A stretch of 64,000 bases of DNA from Prosthecomicrobium pneumaticum (GCF_014199915.1 NZ_JACHOO010000012.1:1-64000); one strand, 5' to 3'; positions 27,613 through 37,195 are shown, counted from the stretch's first letter. Notes: a model not told the origin generated them from the sequence alone. Numbers and translations: made by a program.

Positions 27613-29094
27613 ATGAGCGGCTGGCTCAACCGGCCCAGCGGCCCGGTGGTGCTCGTCGGCCTCGGCCTCGTCGCCCTCGTCATGATGGGGGTGATCTCGG
27701 TTCTGCTCGTCCGCGCTTCCGAGCGGGCCGGCACCGCCGTCACCGAGACGCTCGAGGTTCAGAACCAGATCCTCACGCTGCAGCTGACGCTGCGCCGCGC
27801 GGAGAGCGGCCAGCGTGGCTATCTGCTGACGAGCGATCCGGACTATCTCGACACCTATGCCGCCGCGATCGACCTCGTCATGCCCCGCCTCGAGCGGCTG
27901 CGCATCCTGGTCTCGGGCAATGCCGTGCAGGCGCCGCTCGTCGAGAGACTGGGCCCCTTCGTCGAAGACAAGGTCCGCGAGCTGCGCGAGGTGGTGGCGC
28001 TCCATCAGGCCGGCCGGACCGACGATGCGCTCGCCGTCGTGCGCTCCGATCTCGGCCAGAACCTGATGACCAGTATCAGCGAGCTCGCCGGCCAGATCCG
28101 CAGCAACGAGGAGGCTGGTCTCGTCCGGCAGAACCAGCAGGCCGCGGGCACCAACCGGCTGCTGCTCTTCGTCAATCTCGCCGGCGCCGTCGCCATCGCC
28201 GTGCTCGCCGCGCTGTCGATCCTGCTCATCCGCCGGTTCGAGAAGCAGACCCTCGAGGCGCAGGCGGCGCTGCGGGAGGCGAACCTGCAGCTCGAGGAGA
28301 AGGTCGAGGAGCGCACGGCGGATCTCAGCGAGGCGAATGACGAGATCCAGCGCTTCGCCTATATCGTCAGCCACGACCTGCGCTCGCCGCTCGTCAACAT
28401 CATGGGCTTCACGAGCGAGCTCGAGGCGATCCGCAACGACATGGCCGACCGCCTGCCGCCGCCGCCGCAGGGCGAGATCGATCCCTCCATCGAGGAGTTC
28501 GACGAGGCGCTCCGCTTCATCAAATCCTCGATCCGCAAGATGGACGGCCTGATCAACGCCATCCTCAACCTGTCGCGGGCCGGCCGCCGCGAGTTCGATC
28601 CGCAATGGCTGCCGCTCGGCGAGCTCGTCACCGGGCTCACCGGCGCGATGGCGCATCAGCTGCTCGAGGCCGATGCCCGCATCGAGGTCGAGCCGCTGCC
28701 GCAGGTCGAGACCGACCGGCTCGCGATCGGCCAGATCTTCTCGAATCTGCTCGACAATGCCGTGAAATATCTTCGTCCCGGCGTGCCGGGGCTGATAAGA
28801 GTCTCGGCTGTCGAGAAGGGGCGCTTCGTGCTGATCCGGGTCGAGGATAACGGCCGCGGCATCGAGGAGAAGGACCGCGAGCGCGTGTTCGAGCTGTTCC
28901 GCCGGGCGGGTCCGCAGGACCGGCCGGGCGAAGGGATCGGCCTCGCCCATGTCCGCACGCTGGTCCGCCGGCTCGGCGGGACCATCCGGCTCGAAAGCGA
29001 GGCCGGAAAAGGGTCGACTTTCACCGTCATTCTGCCCAAGGCTTGGCGGCCGCGTGAGGTGGAGAGGACGCGATCAACCGAGCGTGCCGCGTAG
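27613..29094 (+). CDS. CHASE3-domain sensor histidine kinase
   Basis: 493 aa. A transmembrane helix (about 13-37) is followed by a periplasmic CHASE3 sensor region (about 40-180: LTLRRAESGQRGYLLTSDPDYL is diagnostic), a second helix (about 185-210), a coiled coil (LREANLQLEEKVEERTADL), the HisKA box with His254 (YIVSHDLRSPLVNIMGF) and an HATPase_c domain (N-box FSNLLDNAVKY, DNGRGI, GIGLAHVRTLVRRLGG). ATG 27613 is preferred over GTG 27589. It is followed within 12 bases by two receiver genes, so the three genes form one operon. Confidence 0.93.
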   Translation: MSGWLNRPSGPVVLVGLGLVALVMMGVISVLLVRASERAGTAVTETLEVQNQILTLQLTLRRAESGQRGYLLTSDPDYLDTYAAAIDLVMPRLERLRILVSGNAVQAPLVERLGPFVEDKVRELREVVALHQAGRTDDALAVVRSDLGQNLMTSISELAGQIRSNEEAGLVRQNQQAAGTNRLLLFVNLAGAVAIAVLAALSILLIRRFEKQTLEAQAALREANLQLEEKVEERTADLSEANDEIQRFAYIVSHDLRSPLVNIMGFTSELEAIRNDMADRLPPPPQGEIDPSIEEFDEALRFIKSSIRKMDGLINAILNLSRAGRREFDPQWLPLGELVTGLTGAMAHQLLEADARIEVEPLPQVETDRLAIGQIFSNLLDNAVKYLRPGVPGLIRVSAVEKGRFVLIRVEDNGRGIEEKDRERVFELFRRAGPQDRPGEGIGLAHVRTLVRRLGGTIRLESEAGKGSTFTVILPKAWRPREVERTRSTERAA

Positions 29095-29105
29095 AGGACA
29101 GGACG

Positions 29106-29549
29106 ATGCACAATCCCAATCCGGTCACCATCGTGATGATCGAGGACGATGAAGGGCACGCCCGCCTCATCGAGAAGAACATACGCCGCGCCGGGGTGAC
29201 GAACGAGATCGTCGCCTTCCCGAACGGCACGGGCGGTCTCGACTATCTGCTGGGTCCGGATCGCTCAGGCCTGGTCAATCGCGGCCGGGCGCTGCTCGTG
29301 CTGCTCGACCTCAACCTGCCGGACATGACGGGCGTCGACATCCTCAAGCTCGTCAAGTCGAACGAGCATCTGAAGAATGCGCCGGTCGTGGTGCTCACCA
29401 CCACCGACGACAAGGTCGAGATCCAGCGCTGCTACGAGCTCGGCTGCAATGTCTACATCACCAAGCCGGTCAATTATGAGAGCTTCGCGCATGCGATCCG
29501 CCAGCTCGGCCTGTTCTTCTCCGTGATCCAGGTGCCGGAGGCGGTCTGA
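29106..29549 (+). CDS. Single-domain response regulator (Rcp1-like)
   Basis: 147 aa receiver domain only: acidic pair EDDEGHARLIEKN, phospho-acceptor Asp68 (VLLDLNLPDMTGVDIL), Thr in VVVLTTT and Lys in NVYITKPVNYESF. The sequence with DDEGHA and the insertion GLDYLLG resembles Rcp1/CheY-like partners of phytochrome-type kinases. It has no output domain, so it likely relays phosphate between the kinase before it and the fused kinase after it. The stop abuts the next start. Confidence 0.93.
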   Translation: MHNPNPVTIVMIEDDEGHARLIEKNIRRAGVTNEIVAFPNGTGGLDYLLGPDRSGLVNRGRALLVLLDLNLPDMTGVDILKLVKSNEHLKNAPVVVLTTTDDKVEIQRCYELGCNVYITKPVNYESFAHAIRQLGLFFSVIQVPEAV

Positions 29550-30626
29550 ATGGAGGAGCCCGCAGCGACCGTCCTTTATATCGACGACGATCCGGCGCTC
29601 GCCCGTCTCGTCGAGAAGGATCTGTCGCGCCACGGCTATCGCGTCGAGAAGGCGCTCGCCGGCGCCGAGGGGCTCGTCCGGCTGCGCGCCGGCGGTATCG
29701 ACGTCGTCGCGCTCGACCACAACATGCCGGGCGAAACGGGCCTCGATCTCCTGCCGGCCATCCTCGCCGTGCCGGACCCGCCGCCGGTCGTCTATGTGAC
29801 GGGCGAGCGCGAGAGCCGGATCGCCGTCGCCGCCCTCAAGGCGGGCGCCGTCGACTATGTGGTCAAGGAGGCCTATGAGGACTTCTACCCGTTGCTCCGG
29901 GCCGCGATCGCCGGGGCGCTCGAGGCGCGGGCGCTCAGGCGGGCGCGGGAGCGCGCCGAGGCGGAACTGCGCGCCTCGCGCGACCGGTTCCAGGCGCTCG
30001 CCGACGAGCGCGCGCTGCTCATTCACGAGATGAACCATCGCGTCGGCAATTCGCTGCAGCTCGTCGCCTCCCTCCTCAACATGCAGGCCTCGGCGAGCGA
30101 AGACCCCAAGGTGCGCACCGCGCTCGGCGAGGCGACCAGCCGGGTGATGGCGATCGCGCAGCTCCACCGCCGGCTGCACAGCCATGACGATGTGCGGCTG
30201 ATCGCGCTCGATCAGTATCTCGCCTCGCTGATGGACGATCTCGCCCGCACCTTCGACAATGGCGCCGCCGCCGACCGGCTCGCCTTCGTCTCCGAGGCGG
30301 TGGAGGTGCGGGCCGACGAGGCGGTGTCGCTCGGCGTCATCGTGACGGAACTCGTCATCAACGCGCTCAAATACGCCTATCCGGGCGACCTCGGTCCGGT
30401 CCGCGTGTTCTGCCGCGCCCGGCCCGGCACGGTCGAGATCGTCGTCGAGGACGACGGCATCGGCGCCGATGTGACGGGCGGCAAGAAGGGCGGGCTCGGG
30501 CGCCGCATCATCGGCGCGCTGGCGGCGAAGCTCGGCGCCAATGTCGAGCAGGATCCCGCCCATGCCGGCACCCGCGTGATGATCCGCGTCGCCCGGACGA
30601 GCGAGCCCGCGGCCGACGCCGCCTGA
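29550..30626 (+). CDS. Receiver-histidine kinase fusion (REC + HisKA_2)
   Basis: 358 aa. An N-terminal receiver domain (Asp56 in VALDHNMPGETGLDLL; Lys in AVDYVVKEA) is followed by a coiled coil, a HisKA_2 dimerisation box (LLIHEMNHRVGNSLQLVASLLNMQ, His163 the likely acceptor) and an ATPase domain (VTELVINALKYAYP, EDDGIG, GGLGRRIIGALAAKLGANVE). This kinase class is common in alphaproteobacteria, where related proteins feed the PhyR general stress pathway, but phyR is not in this window. No membrane segment. Confidence 0.92.
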   Translation: MEEPAATVLYIDDDPALARLVEKDLSRHGYRVEKALAGAEGLVRLRAGGIDVVALDHNMPGETGLDLLPAILAVPDPPPVVYVTGERESRIAVAALKAGAVDYVVKEAYEDFYPLLRAAIAGALEARALRRARERAEAELRASRDRFQALADERALLIHEMNHRVGNSLQLVASLLNMQASASEDPKVRTALGEATSRVMAIAQLHRRLHSHDDVRLIALDQYLASLMDDLARTFDNGAAADRLAFVSEAVEVRADEAVSLGVIVTELVINALKYAYPGDLGPVRVFCRARPGTVEIVVEDDGIGADVTGGKKGGLGRRIIGALAAKLGANVEQDPAHAGTRVMIRVARTSEPAADAA

Positions 30627-30704
30627 GGTTCGAAGGCCCTCGGCCGGTGAACCGCGCGGGCGCCCGCGCGTTGGAGCGCGCCGGATCAATCGGGGCGATA
30701 GGTG

Positions 30705-31763
30705 ATGAAACTCTTCGAATGCGGCGCCTGCGGCGCCTGGCTCGATTTCGAGAGCCGCGTCTGCGAGAATTGCGGCCGCTCGGTCGGCTATGCCGCCGAG
30801 CGCGGCCGGATGGTGGCGCTCGACACCACGGGCGAGGACGGCGTCTTCGCCGAACAGGGCGGGGAGGGGCGCTACCGCTTCTGCGCCAATGACGCGCACG
30901 GGGCGTGCAACTGGCTGATCGCGACGGACGAGCCGGACGTGCTCTGCCGTTGCTGCCGGACCAATCTGGTGATCCCCGATCTCGGCGATCCGGTTCACGT
31001 CGCGCGCTGGCAGGCGATCGAGCTCGCCAAGCATCGGCTCTTCTACAGCCTGATCCGTCTCGACCTGCCGGTGAAGACGAAGATCGAGGACGCGCAGGAG
31101 GGGCTCGGCTTCAAATTCCTCGCCGACTGGGCGGATGCCCGCGTGATGACCGGCCATGAGGACGGGCTGATCACCATCAACATCGCGGAAGCGGACGATG
31201 TGGAGCGCGAGATCGCCCGCAACGCCATGCAGGAGCCCTACCGGACGCTGCTCGGGCACTTCCGGCACGAGATCGGACACTACTACTGGGACCGGCTGGT
31301 CGACCATACCGACCGGCTCGACGGTTTCCGCACGCTGTTCGGCGACGAACGGGCCGATTATGCCGGCGCGCTCTCCACCCATTACGCGCAGGGCGCGCCG
31401 CCCGACTGGCGCGACCGTTTCGTCTCGGCCTATGCGAGCAGCCATGCCTGGGAGGATTTCGCCGAGACCTTCGCGCACTACCTGCACATGGTCGACACGC
31501 TCGAGACGGCCTATGCCTTCGGCCTGAGGCTCAGGCCGAAGACGCGGGAGACGCCGGTCGAGGTGACGACGATCGATTTCGACCCCTATCGGCCGACCGA
31601 CTTCCATACGCTGCTCGACGCCTGGAAGCCGCTGACGCGGTCGATGAACGCGATCAACCGGTCGATGGGCCAGCAGGACGTCTATCCGTTCCAGATCGTC
31701 CCGGCGGTGGCGGAGAAGCTCGCCTTCATCGACGGCGTCGTGCGCGCCCCGCACGCGGCCTGA
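30705..31763 (+). CDS. Zinc-ribbon putative metallopeptidase
   Basis: 352 aa. The N-terminus carries zinc-binding Cys pairs (CGACGAWLDFESRVCENCG and later CRCCRTN). The metal-binding HEXXH is HEIGH at residues 188-192, with a downstream WEDFAETFAHYLH supplying a third ligand. This is the pattern of the putative zinc-binding metallopeptidase family (PF15887/DUF2248). Substrate is unknown. GTG 30702 and ATG 30705 are adjacent starts; I chose ATG. It follows the kinase operon by 78 bases. Confidence 0.85.
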   Translation: MKLFECGACGAWLDFESRVCENCGRSVGYAAERGRMVALDTTGEDGVFAEQGGEGRYRFCANDAHGACNWLIATDEPDVLCRCCRTNLVIPDLGDPVHVARWQAIELAKHRLFYSLIRLDLPVKTKIEDAQEGLGFKFLADWADARVMTGHEDGLITINIAEADDVEREIARNAMQEPYRTLLGHFRHEIGHYYWDRLVDHTDRLDGFRTLFGDERADYAGALSTHYAQGAPPDWRDRFVSAYASSHAWEDFAETFAHYLHMVDTLETAYAFGLRLRPKTRETPVEVTTIDFDPYRPTDFHTLLDAWKPLTRSMNAINRSMGQQDVYPFQIVPAVAEKLAFIDGVVRAPHAA

Positions 31764-31828
31764 CGGACAACGCGCTGTCGATCGCCCTTCGCGGCGGCGC
31801 GGCGCCGAAGCGACATCCGGCAAAAGAA

Positions 31829-31853
31829 AAGCCCGCCGCGGCTGCGGCGGGCT
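31829..31853. terminator. Bidirectional terminator
   Basis: AGCCCGCCGC / GCGGCGGGCT stem with loop GGCT; CTTTC follows on the plus strand and a T-rich stretch (TTTTCTTTTG) on the minus strand. It serves the metallopeptidase and the convergent small secreted protein gene. Confidence 0.85.
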
Positions 31854-31877
31854 CTTTCGCGATCCGTGATCGAGCGA

Positions 31878-32141
31878 TCAGTTGTCGCTCTGGACGCAGT
31901 GCGGAATACCATCCGGGCTCGGATTCCAGGTGCCGTTGGTGCCCGGAGCGCAGCCGCGGTCGTTGGTGTTGTAGCCGTAACGGTCGTCATAGCCGCGATG
32001 CTCGGGGCCGACATACCGGCCGTGGCGATAGTCGTCGCGGGGGCCATAGCCGTAGTCGTCGGCATATTGCGCGGCCGCGAACGAGGTGGCGCCGGCAAGG
32101 GTCGCGAGCGAGAGGGTGGCCATCTTGAGGAACGTGTTCAT
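31878..32141 (-). CDS. Small secreted protein of unknown function
   Basis: 87 aa. Signal peptide (MNTFLKMATLSLATLAGATSFAAA), then a Tyr/Asp/Arg-rich region (YADDYGYGPRDDYRHGRY) and a C-terminus with two Cys (RGCAPGTNGTWNPSPDGIPHC) that could make a disulfide. AAGGAGAC precedes ATG. I do not recognise a named family; similar short proteins are common in Hyphomicrobiales. Confidence 0.8.
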   Translation of the reverse strand: MNTFLKMATLSLATLAGATSFAAAQYADDYGYGPRDDYRHGRYVGPEHRGYDDRYGYNTNDRGCAPGTNGTWNPSPDGIPHCVQSDN

Positions 32142-32267
32142 GGGTCGTCTCCTTCACAGGTTGGACGACGACCAATCATTCGGCAACCATACGGTTCCGT
32201 CCGCGCGACGGCGGATTCGCTCACAATCGATCACGCTGCCTTGAGCGTCTCCGATGCGTCGCCGGCG

Positions 32268-32483
32268 TCAGCAGCCCGCGGCGTTTCGATCGCAGCCGAG
32301 ATGCAGGCCGGCCTTTTCGGTCACGCCCGCGCTGATCAGAAGGGCGACGATCTCGCGCATTTCCGGCGCATCGGCATAAAGATCGCCGATCCAGCGCGCC
32401 TCGCGCACGACATCGATGACACGGCCGTCCCGCTTCGCGCGGGACACGACGTGACGGGCACCAGCCTCCCAATATCTCTGCAT
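32268..32483 (-). CDS. Hypothetical small protein
   Basis: 71 aa: MQRYWEAGARHVVSRAKRD, then a moderately hydrophobic helix (REIVALLISAGVTEKAGLHLG). GGAGAG lies upstream of the ATG at 32483; the frame extends to 32552 with weaker starts. Codon use is similar to neighbours. Its family is not recognised, and it may be non-coding. The next 370 bases (32484-32854) contain a few short direct repeats (two copies of GCCTGTTCCTC near 32660) but no gene I can support. Confidence 0.4.
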   Translation of the reverse strand: MQRYWEAGARHVVSRAKRDGRVIDVVREARWIGDLYADAPEMREIVALLISAGVTEKAGLHLGCDRNAAGC

Positions 32484-32831
32484 CGCCGGCTCTCCAAGTC
32501 CGCCCCCGGCCAGAGCACACTCTACTGCGCAATTGTGACGGTGCGACTGCAAAGTGAAGGCGGCAGAGACTTTTTATAGCCGGGGGCACCGGCAAGCAGA
32601 GGCGGCGCTTGGAGAGACGTGCACCAAGGGGCCGCACGGCGCCCGACCGGCATTTCCGCGCCTGTTCCTCGCCTGTTCCTCGCACCTGCAGAACGAGACC
32701 GCCGGAGCGAGACGGGGGGGCGAGCGCAATGTCGGAGCTCGGGCCGGCACGGTCATCGGGAGGACGCGCATGTCGCGCCGCCGGGGTGCGCGGCAACATC
32801 CATCGGGATCGTGGCGATGAGAAGCGCCGGC

Positions 32832-32861
32832 CGAGCCGTCTATGTGCGAGCCGTCTATGTA
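32832..32861. repeat. 15-bp tandem duplication at the glycosyltransferase 3' end
   Basis: CGAGCCGTCTATGTG is repeated once immediately (32832-32846 and 32847-32861, last base different). The second copy contains the stop codon of the glycosyltransferase gene. Confidence 0.7.
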
Positions 32862-35800
32862 AACGGCGATGCGTAGCTCGACTCGCTGATGATCTTCCGG
32901 TAGGCGCGCACCATGTATTCGTAGGAGGGCAAGGATCGGAGTTGCCGCCTGGAATAAGCGCGCATGTGCGAAACCTTCTCGCGGTTTCCGACCAGATCGC
33001 TCAGGTGGCCGTGCAGCGTTGCGGTGTCGCCGGGTTCAAAGAACACGGCATTCTTTCCTTCGCGCACCTGTTCGACGATGCCGAAGACGGGGGTGGTGAC
33101 GATGGCGAGGCCCGCGCCCATGGCCTCGAGAATGACGGTCGGATAGCTCTCCATTCGCGACGCGCACACGAAGACATCGGCGGCCGTGAAGTAGGGCGCG
33201 ACATCGCCCGTTTCACCGACCACGACGACTCGTTCTCGCAAGGGCGCCGGCAAGGCGGCGACCGCTGCGGCGAGCGCCTCGCTGTAAGGCCCCGGGCGAT
33301 CGCCGACGATGTAGATCCGGAAAGGCAGCGCCGCCACCTCGTCGTCGGAAAAGCCGTACAGGGCCGAGATGATGTCGAGCTGCGATTTGCGCGCGCACAC
33401 CGTGCCGACCGAGAGAAACACCAGAGCATCGTCGTCGATGCCAAGTCGAGCACGCGCCTCGGCACGGCTCAGTTGCGTCCCGCCCGGCGCGACATAACCA
33501 TTCTTGATCGTCATCGTGACATTGTTGCGATCCAGGGTCGCGTAGGTCCGCGCGGTCGCATGCGCCACGAAGACGAGGCGGTAGACTTTGGAGAAACAGC
33601 TGCGCACCACATCCTTAAGAGTGTCGCTCCAGTCCGCGAAGTAGCTTTCGCCTTCGCCTTCATGGATATTCCAGATGCTGCCAAGGCCGATATTTCTGGC
33701 GGCGTCCACAGCAAAGAAGCAATGCAGTGTATTGGCGAATACGGTCGACAAACGCCGCGCGGAAAACTCCGCTTCAACGAGACGCAGCCAGCCCTGGTAG
33801 ATCTCCCGCGTGCAGTTCCAGCCCGGCAGGGGAGGGAGAATCCTGACCATGATGCCATGGCTGGCAAGGGCCGTTGCCAGCGGGCCGCCGGCCAGCGAGA
33901 AGACCACCGGCTTGATCGCAGCGGAGCGGGAGAACTCGATGACCAGGTTGTAAAGATGACGCGATGCGCCTTCCCAGTTCATGTTGTGGGAGACGAATCC
34001 AACGATCAACGGCTCTGCGGACGGCGGTGCGACGACGGTGGGAATTGATTTGAAGGCGACGCCGGCGCGCGTGAAACCCGGATTGAAGTAAGGGTCTTGC
34101 CGCTCCCCGTGGCGCGCCAGATAGGCCGCGACCTCATCGGGATCGTCGCCAAAGCCGCGGGTGAAGCCTTCATGATGGATCAGTTCGGCATTGGGCGTGT
34201 AAACGCTGCGGAAGCCGCCGTCCTGCAGGCGAAAGCAAAAATCGGGATCGTTGAAGGCGACGGCGAAATTCTTCTCGTCCAGGCCGTCGAACCGAAGATA
34301 GAGACTACGCGCGACGAGCATACAGGCCGCGGTCACGGCAGAGCAGTTCCTGGCCGCCGCGATCAGGCTGCAATAGCCGAGGTCGTCGGGTCGGGCGAGC
34401 TTGAAGGCGTGATCGCACGCCCCCCCTTCCAGGCCCGACAGCACGCCCGCGTGCTGGACGCGGCCATCGGCATAACGCAGCAGCGCGCCGACCGGGCCGA
34501 CGCCCGGCAGCAGGGCATAGCCGACCATGCTGCTCAGCCATCGGGGATTGATCACCTCGGTATCGTCGTTGAGCAGGAGAATAAAGGGGCTGTCGACCTG
34601 TGCCGCGGCCCAGTTCATTTTTCTCGAGAAACTGAAGGTCTTGTCTTGCGGATCCCACCAGATCACCCTCGCCCCGAGCGCGCCGAGCTCTGCCTCGACC
34701 TCCTCGCGAATCCATCCATCGCCGACAATGACGACTTCATAGTTTCGATAGGTGGTCTTCTTCAGTGAGGCCACGCAATTGCGCAGCACGGAGAGCGAGG
34801 CGTGGGTCGGAATGAGGATGCTGACGCGCGGACCGTCATCCGGAAAATCGATATGATAGAAGGCGTTGCCGCCGCGGACGGCGAAGTCCGGCCGGATGGC
34901 GACACCTGCCGAGCCGCGGCGCCCGAGCGCGTCCTGCACGGCCTTGCGTCCGGCCTCGAAGCTATAGGATTTCTGGGCGCCGCCTTCCGTCGGGGATGCG
35001 GTGGAGCCGGCATGCGAACGCCAGTGATACAGAATGCGGGGAATATGATGGACCTTCCGCGCGATCTCCGTCGCCCGCAATGCGAAGTCATGGTCCTGCG
35101 AGCCCTCATATCCAACCCGCAATCCGCCCAGGGCTTCCCAGATTCCCCGTCGCACGCTCAGGCACTGGCCGGCATACATATAGGTCAGAAGCAGTTCGGG
35201 AGACCAGTCCGGCTTGAAATGCGGATCGAATCGCTGCCCGTTCTCGTGCATCTTGTCGGAGTCGGAATAGACATAATCGACGGCTTCGTCTGTTGCGAAG
35301 GCCAGGGCGATCTCGGCGAGAGCGTCCCATGACAGCTCGTCGTCGGCGTCGAGCAGGACGATGACCTCCCCCGCGCTGAGCGCAAAGGCGTCATTGGTGT
35401 TGCGGCTGATATGACCGTTGTCGCGGCGGTAATGCGTCTTGATGCGGCGATCGCGCGCTCCGTAGGAGCGAAGGATATCGTGGACGCTCCCATCGGTCGA
35501 CGCATCGTCCGAAATGCAGATCTCGAAATTCTGGTAGAGCTGAGAATAAAGAGATTCGATCGCCCTGATCAGGAAGGGGGCGGGCGTATTGTAAACCGGG
35601 ATCAGCACAGAGATGAACGGCAACTGCGCCTGCGCCGTTTCGAGCCGCCGTCTCAGGGATGTTTCCTGCCTGAGGTTCCAGCGCGTCGCCTGGAGATAGG
35701 CTTCGTAACGATCGCCGCTGTTGGCGCTGCGCCAGGCGATCAGTCCTTCCTTCCGCCCGTGGGTGATGTAATGCCCGCAAGGTTCCATTCCTGACGCGGC

Positions 35801-36376
35801 AACATCCGGATTGTACTCGAGATAATGTCTGACGCTGAACGCGGGGCTCGGATCACGAAGTTCTTTCCAGCCGAACTGAATATAATGCTCCAATGGATTG
35901 ACATTCGCTGATTTTACATCATTATAAGTGTCTAGGTACCAATTGACATCGAAGTGCGGGCTCGGATTGCGCCCTTCCTTCCAGCCGTGCTCCATGAAAT
36001 GCAAATAGGGGTCCAATCCCGCATTTTGTAGGTCGGGATTTGTGGCGCGATACCAGTCCTCGTCGAAGAGTGGACCGGACCGGAGAGGGGGTTCCGCCGG
36101 AGGAGCCGGGTCCGGAACGACGAGATGCTCGGCGGCCGGGTCAAGGCCGGAGCCTGGACCGGGCGCGGCGGCGAACGCCGTCGCGGCGGGAGAGGAGGGA
36201 GGTGATGGCGCGGCGTCGTCCTCCCCCGATATCGGCCGTTTCATGCGGTGCTTGTTGCGGTAGTTGCGCCGCTTGGCGTGGTTGAGGGGGTGTCGGAAGG
36301 CGGCGCGGATCGCGAGCCGCGCGCCATCGGCCGAAACGAGGCGTCGCAGGGGATGGGTCGGCTCGAGCGTACCCAC
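32855..36376 (-). CDS. Large GT2-GT2-GT4 glycosyltransferase with N-terminal repeats
   Basis: About 1173 aa, probably building a surface polysaccharide. Residues about 102-212 hold three copies of a short repeat (pattern D-x-x-WY...P-x-x-H/Y-x-x-x-GW-K-E-G/R). Two GT2 (A-type) domains follow: about 255-400 (FISVLIPVYNT, LLDADDE) and 520-740 (VSILIPTHASLSVLR, LLLNDDTE). A GT4 domain (about 800-1160) ends with ESYPTVILEAMGAGLAIVTT, where two Glu act on the donor. I chose GTG 36376 (GGAGCAGGAG upstream) because the upstream segment with RRLVSADGARLAIRAAFRHP looks coding; ATG 36244 is the alternative. The gene is poorer in G+C than its neighbours (for example around 35900), suggesting transfer. 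Confidence 0.85.
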   Translation of the reverse strand: MGTLEPTHPLRRLVSADGARLAIRAAFRHPLNHAKRRNYRNKHRMKRPISGEDDAAPSPPSSPAATAFAAAPGPGSGLDPAAEHLVVPDPAPPAEPPLRSGPLFDEDWYRATNPDLQNAGLDPYLHFMEHGWKEGRNPSPHFDVNWYLDTYNDVKSANVNPLEHYIQFGWKELRDPSPAFSVRHYLEYNPDVAASGMEPCGHYITHGRKEGLIAWRSANSGDRYEAYLQATRWNLRQETSLRRRLETAQAQLPFISVLIPVYNTPAPFLIRAIESLYSQLYQNFEICISDDASTDGSVHDILRSYGARDRRIKTHYRRDNGHISRNTNDAFALSAGEVIVLLDADDELSWDALAEIALAFATDEAVDYVYSDSDKMHENGQRFDPHFKPDWSPELLLTYMYAGQCLSVRRGIWEALGGLRVGYEGSQDHDFALRATEIARKVHHIPRILYHWRSHAGSTASPTEGGAQKSYSFEAGRKAVQDALGRRGSAGVAIRPDFAVRGGNAFYHIDFPDDGPRVSILIPTHASLSVLRNCVASLKKTTYRNYEVVIVGDGWIREEVEAELGALGARVIWWDPQDKTFSFSRKMNWAAAQVDSPFILLLNDDTEVINPRWLSSMVGYALLPGVGPVGALLRYADGRVQHAGVLSGLEGGACDHAFKLARPDDLGYCSLIAAARNCSAVTAACMLVARSLYLRFDGLDEKNFAVAFNDPDFCFRLQDGGFRSVYTPNAELIHHEGFTRGFGDDPDEVAAYLARHGERQDPYFNPGFTRAGVAFKSIPTVVAPPSAEPLIVGFVSHNMNWEGASRHLYNLVIEFSRSAAIKPVVFSLAGGPLATALASHGIMVRILPPLPGWNCTREIYQGWLRLVEAEFSARRLSTVFANTLHCFFAVDAARNIGLGSIWNIHEGEGESYFADWSDTLKDVVRSCFSKVYRLVFVAHATARTYATLDRNNVTMTIKNGYVAPGGTQLSRAEARARLGIDDDALVFLSVGTVCARKSQLDIISALYGFSDDEVAALPFRIYIVGDRPGPYSEALAAAVAALPAPLRERVVVVGETGDVAPYFTAADVFVCASRMESYPTVILEAMGAGLAIVTTPVFGIVEQVREGKNAVFFEPGDTATLHGHLSDLVGNREKVSHMRAYSRRQLRSLPSYEYMVRAYRKIISESSYASPFT

Positions 36377-36516
36377 CTCCTGCTCCGTCGCGCCAACCGC
36401 TCTTTCAGCGTCCGGCCCCGTGCCGTCCCGGTCATGCTGCCCTTGCGCGATATCGCCGATGGAGCGGGCCAATTCTGCTCTCTCGTCCTTCGTCGCGTGC
36501 GATCCGCCGATTTCGA

Positions 36517-36750
36517 TCAGCAAGAGGGGGTTTCCGCAGCTTCTTCGGCTGGCGGGCGGCGGCCGCTTCGGCTCCTGATCGCAGGCCCTATGGAGGGCGG
36601 CGAAAGTACAGAGCCACAAGCGGCTTCGGATATGCTGCGGGCATAGGCCTCGATGCCCTCAACGCAAGGGAGGCCGGGCAAGGCCCGATCCTCCCAGAAC
36701 GCATCCCGACGTTCATCCGCACAGCGAATGGCCTCGAAACGATCGACCAT
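36517..36750 (-). CDS. Candidate small ORF before the glycosyltransferase
   Basis: 77 aa: MVDRFEAIRCADERRDAFWE, then a Pro/Ser/Arg-rich tail. GAGGGGG lies 9 bases before the ATG. The first 50 residues look protein-like; the tail less so. It ends just before a possible TTG in the glycosyltransferase frame (36523). It might be a remnant of a gene broken by a frameshift. The rest of 36377-37067 shows nothing clear. Confidence 0.35.
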   Translation of the reverse strand: MVDRFEAIRCADERRDAFWEDRALPGLPCVEGIEAYARSISEAACGSVLSPPSIGPAIRSRSGRRPPAEEAAETPSC

Positions 36751-37067
36751 GATGAATCGCCCCCTCGTGAGACGATCGTAGCGAGAGGCCTGGCGCGTCG
36801 CCAGCGTCAGGCAGCCGCGGCCGTGGCGGTCGCGTCGCCGGCCCGCATTGCCGTCGGGCCGGGGCGGCACCCGGGGGCCGCCCGCTCGATGACGGCGGAG
36901 CGTGGCAGCAGGTCGGCGACGCGACGCCTCGGCGCTCATCGGGCGGCGGCATCCAGAAGGGAGCGCCGACCAAGGCTCGACTGTGCAGCGTGAACGGGGG
37001 AGCGGGCAGGCTATGGCAGCCTGGCCGCAGTAGAGACGAAACGGGACGGCCCGTCAGCAAAGCCAGC

Positions 37068-37099
37068 GGCTCTGGTGTCAGAGCATCGACACCAGAGCC
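37068..37099 (-). terminator. Hairpin downstream of tRNA-Lys
   Basis: Perfect 12-bp stem GGCTCTGGTGTC / GACACCAGAGCC with an 8-base loop, 21 bases beyond the 3' end of the tRNA on the minus strand. The T-run after it is poor (GGCTTTGC), so termination is likely but not certain. Confidence 0.6.
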
Positions 37100-37119
37100 T
37101 GCCAAGCCCTTGAAAGGTT

Positions 37120-37195
<76 letters not shown>

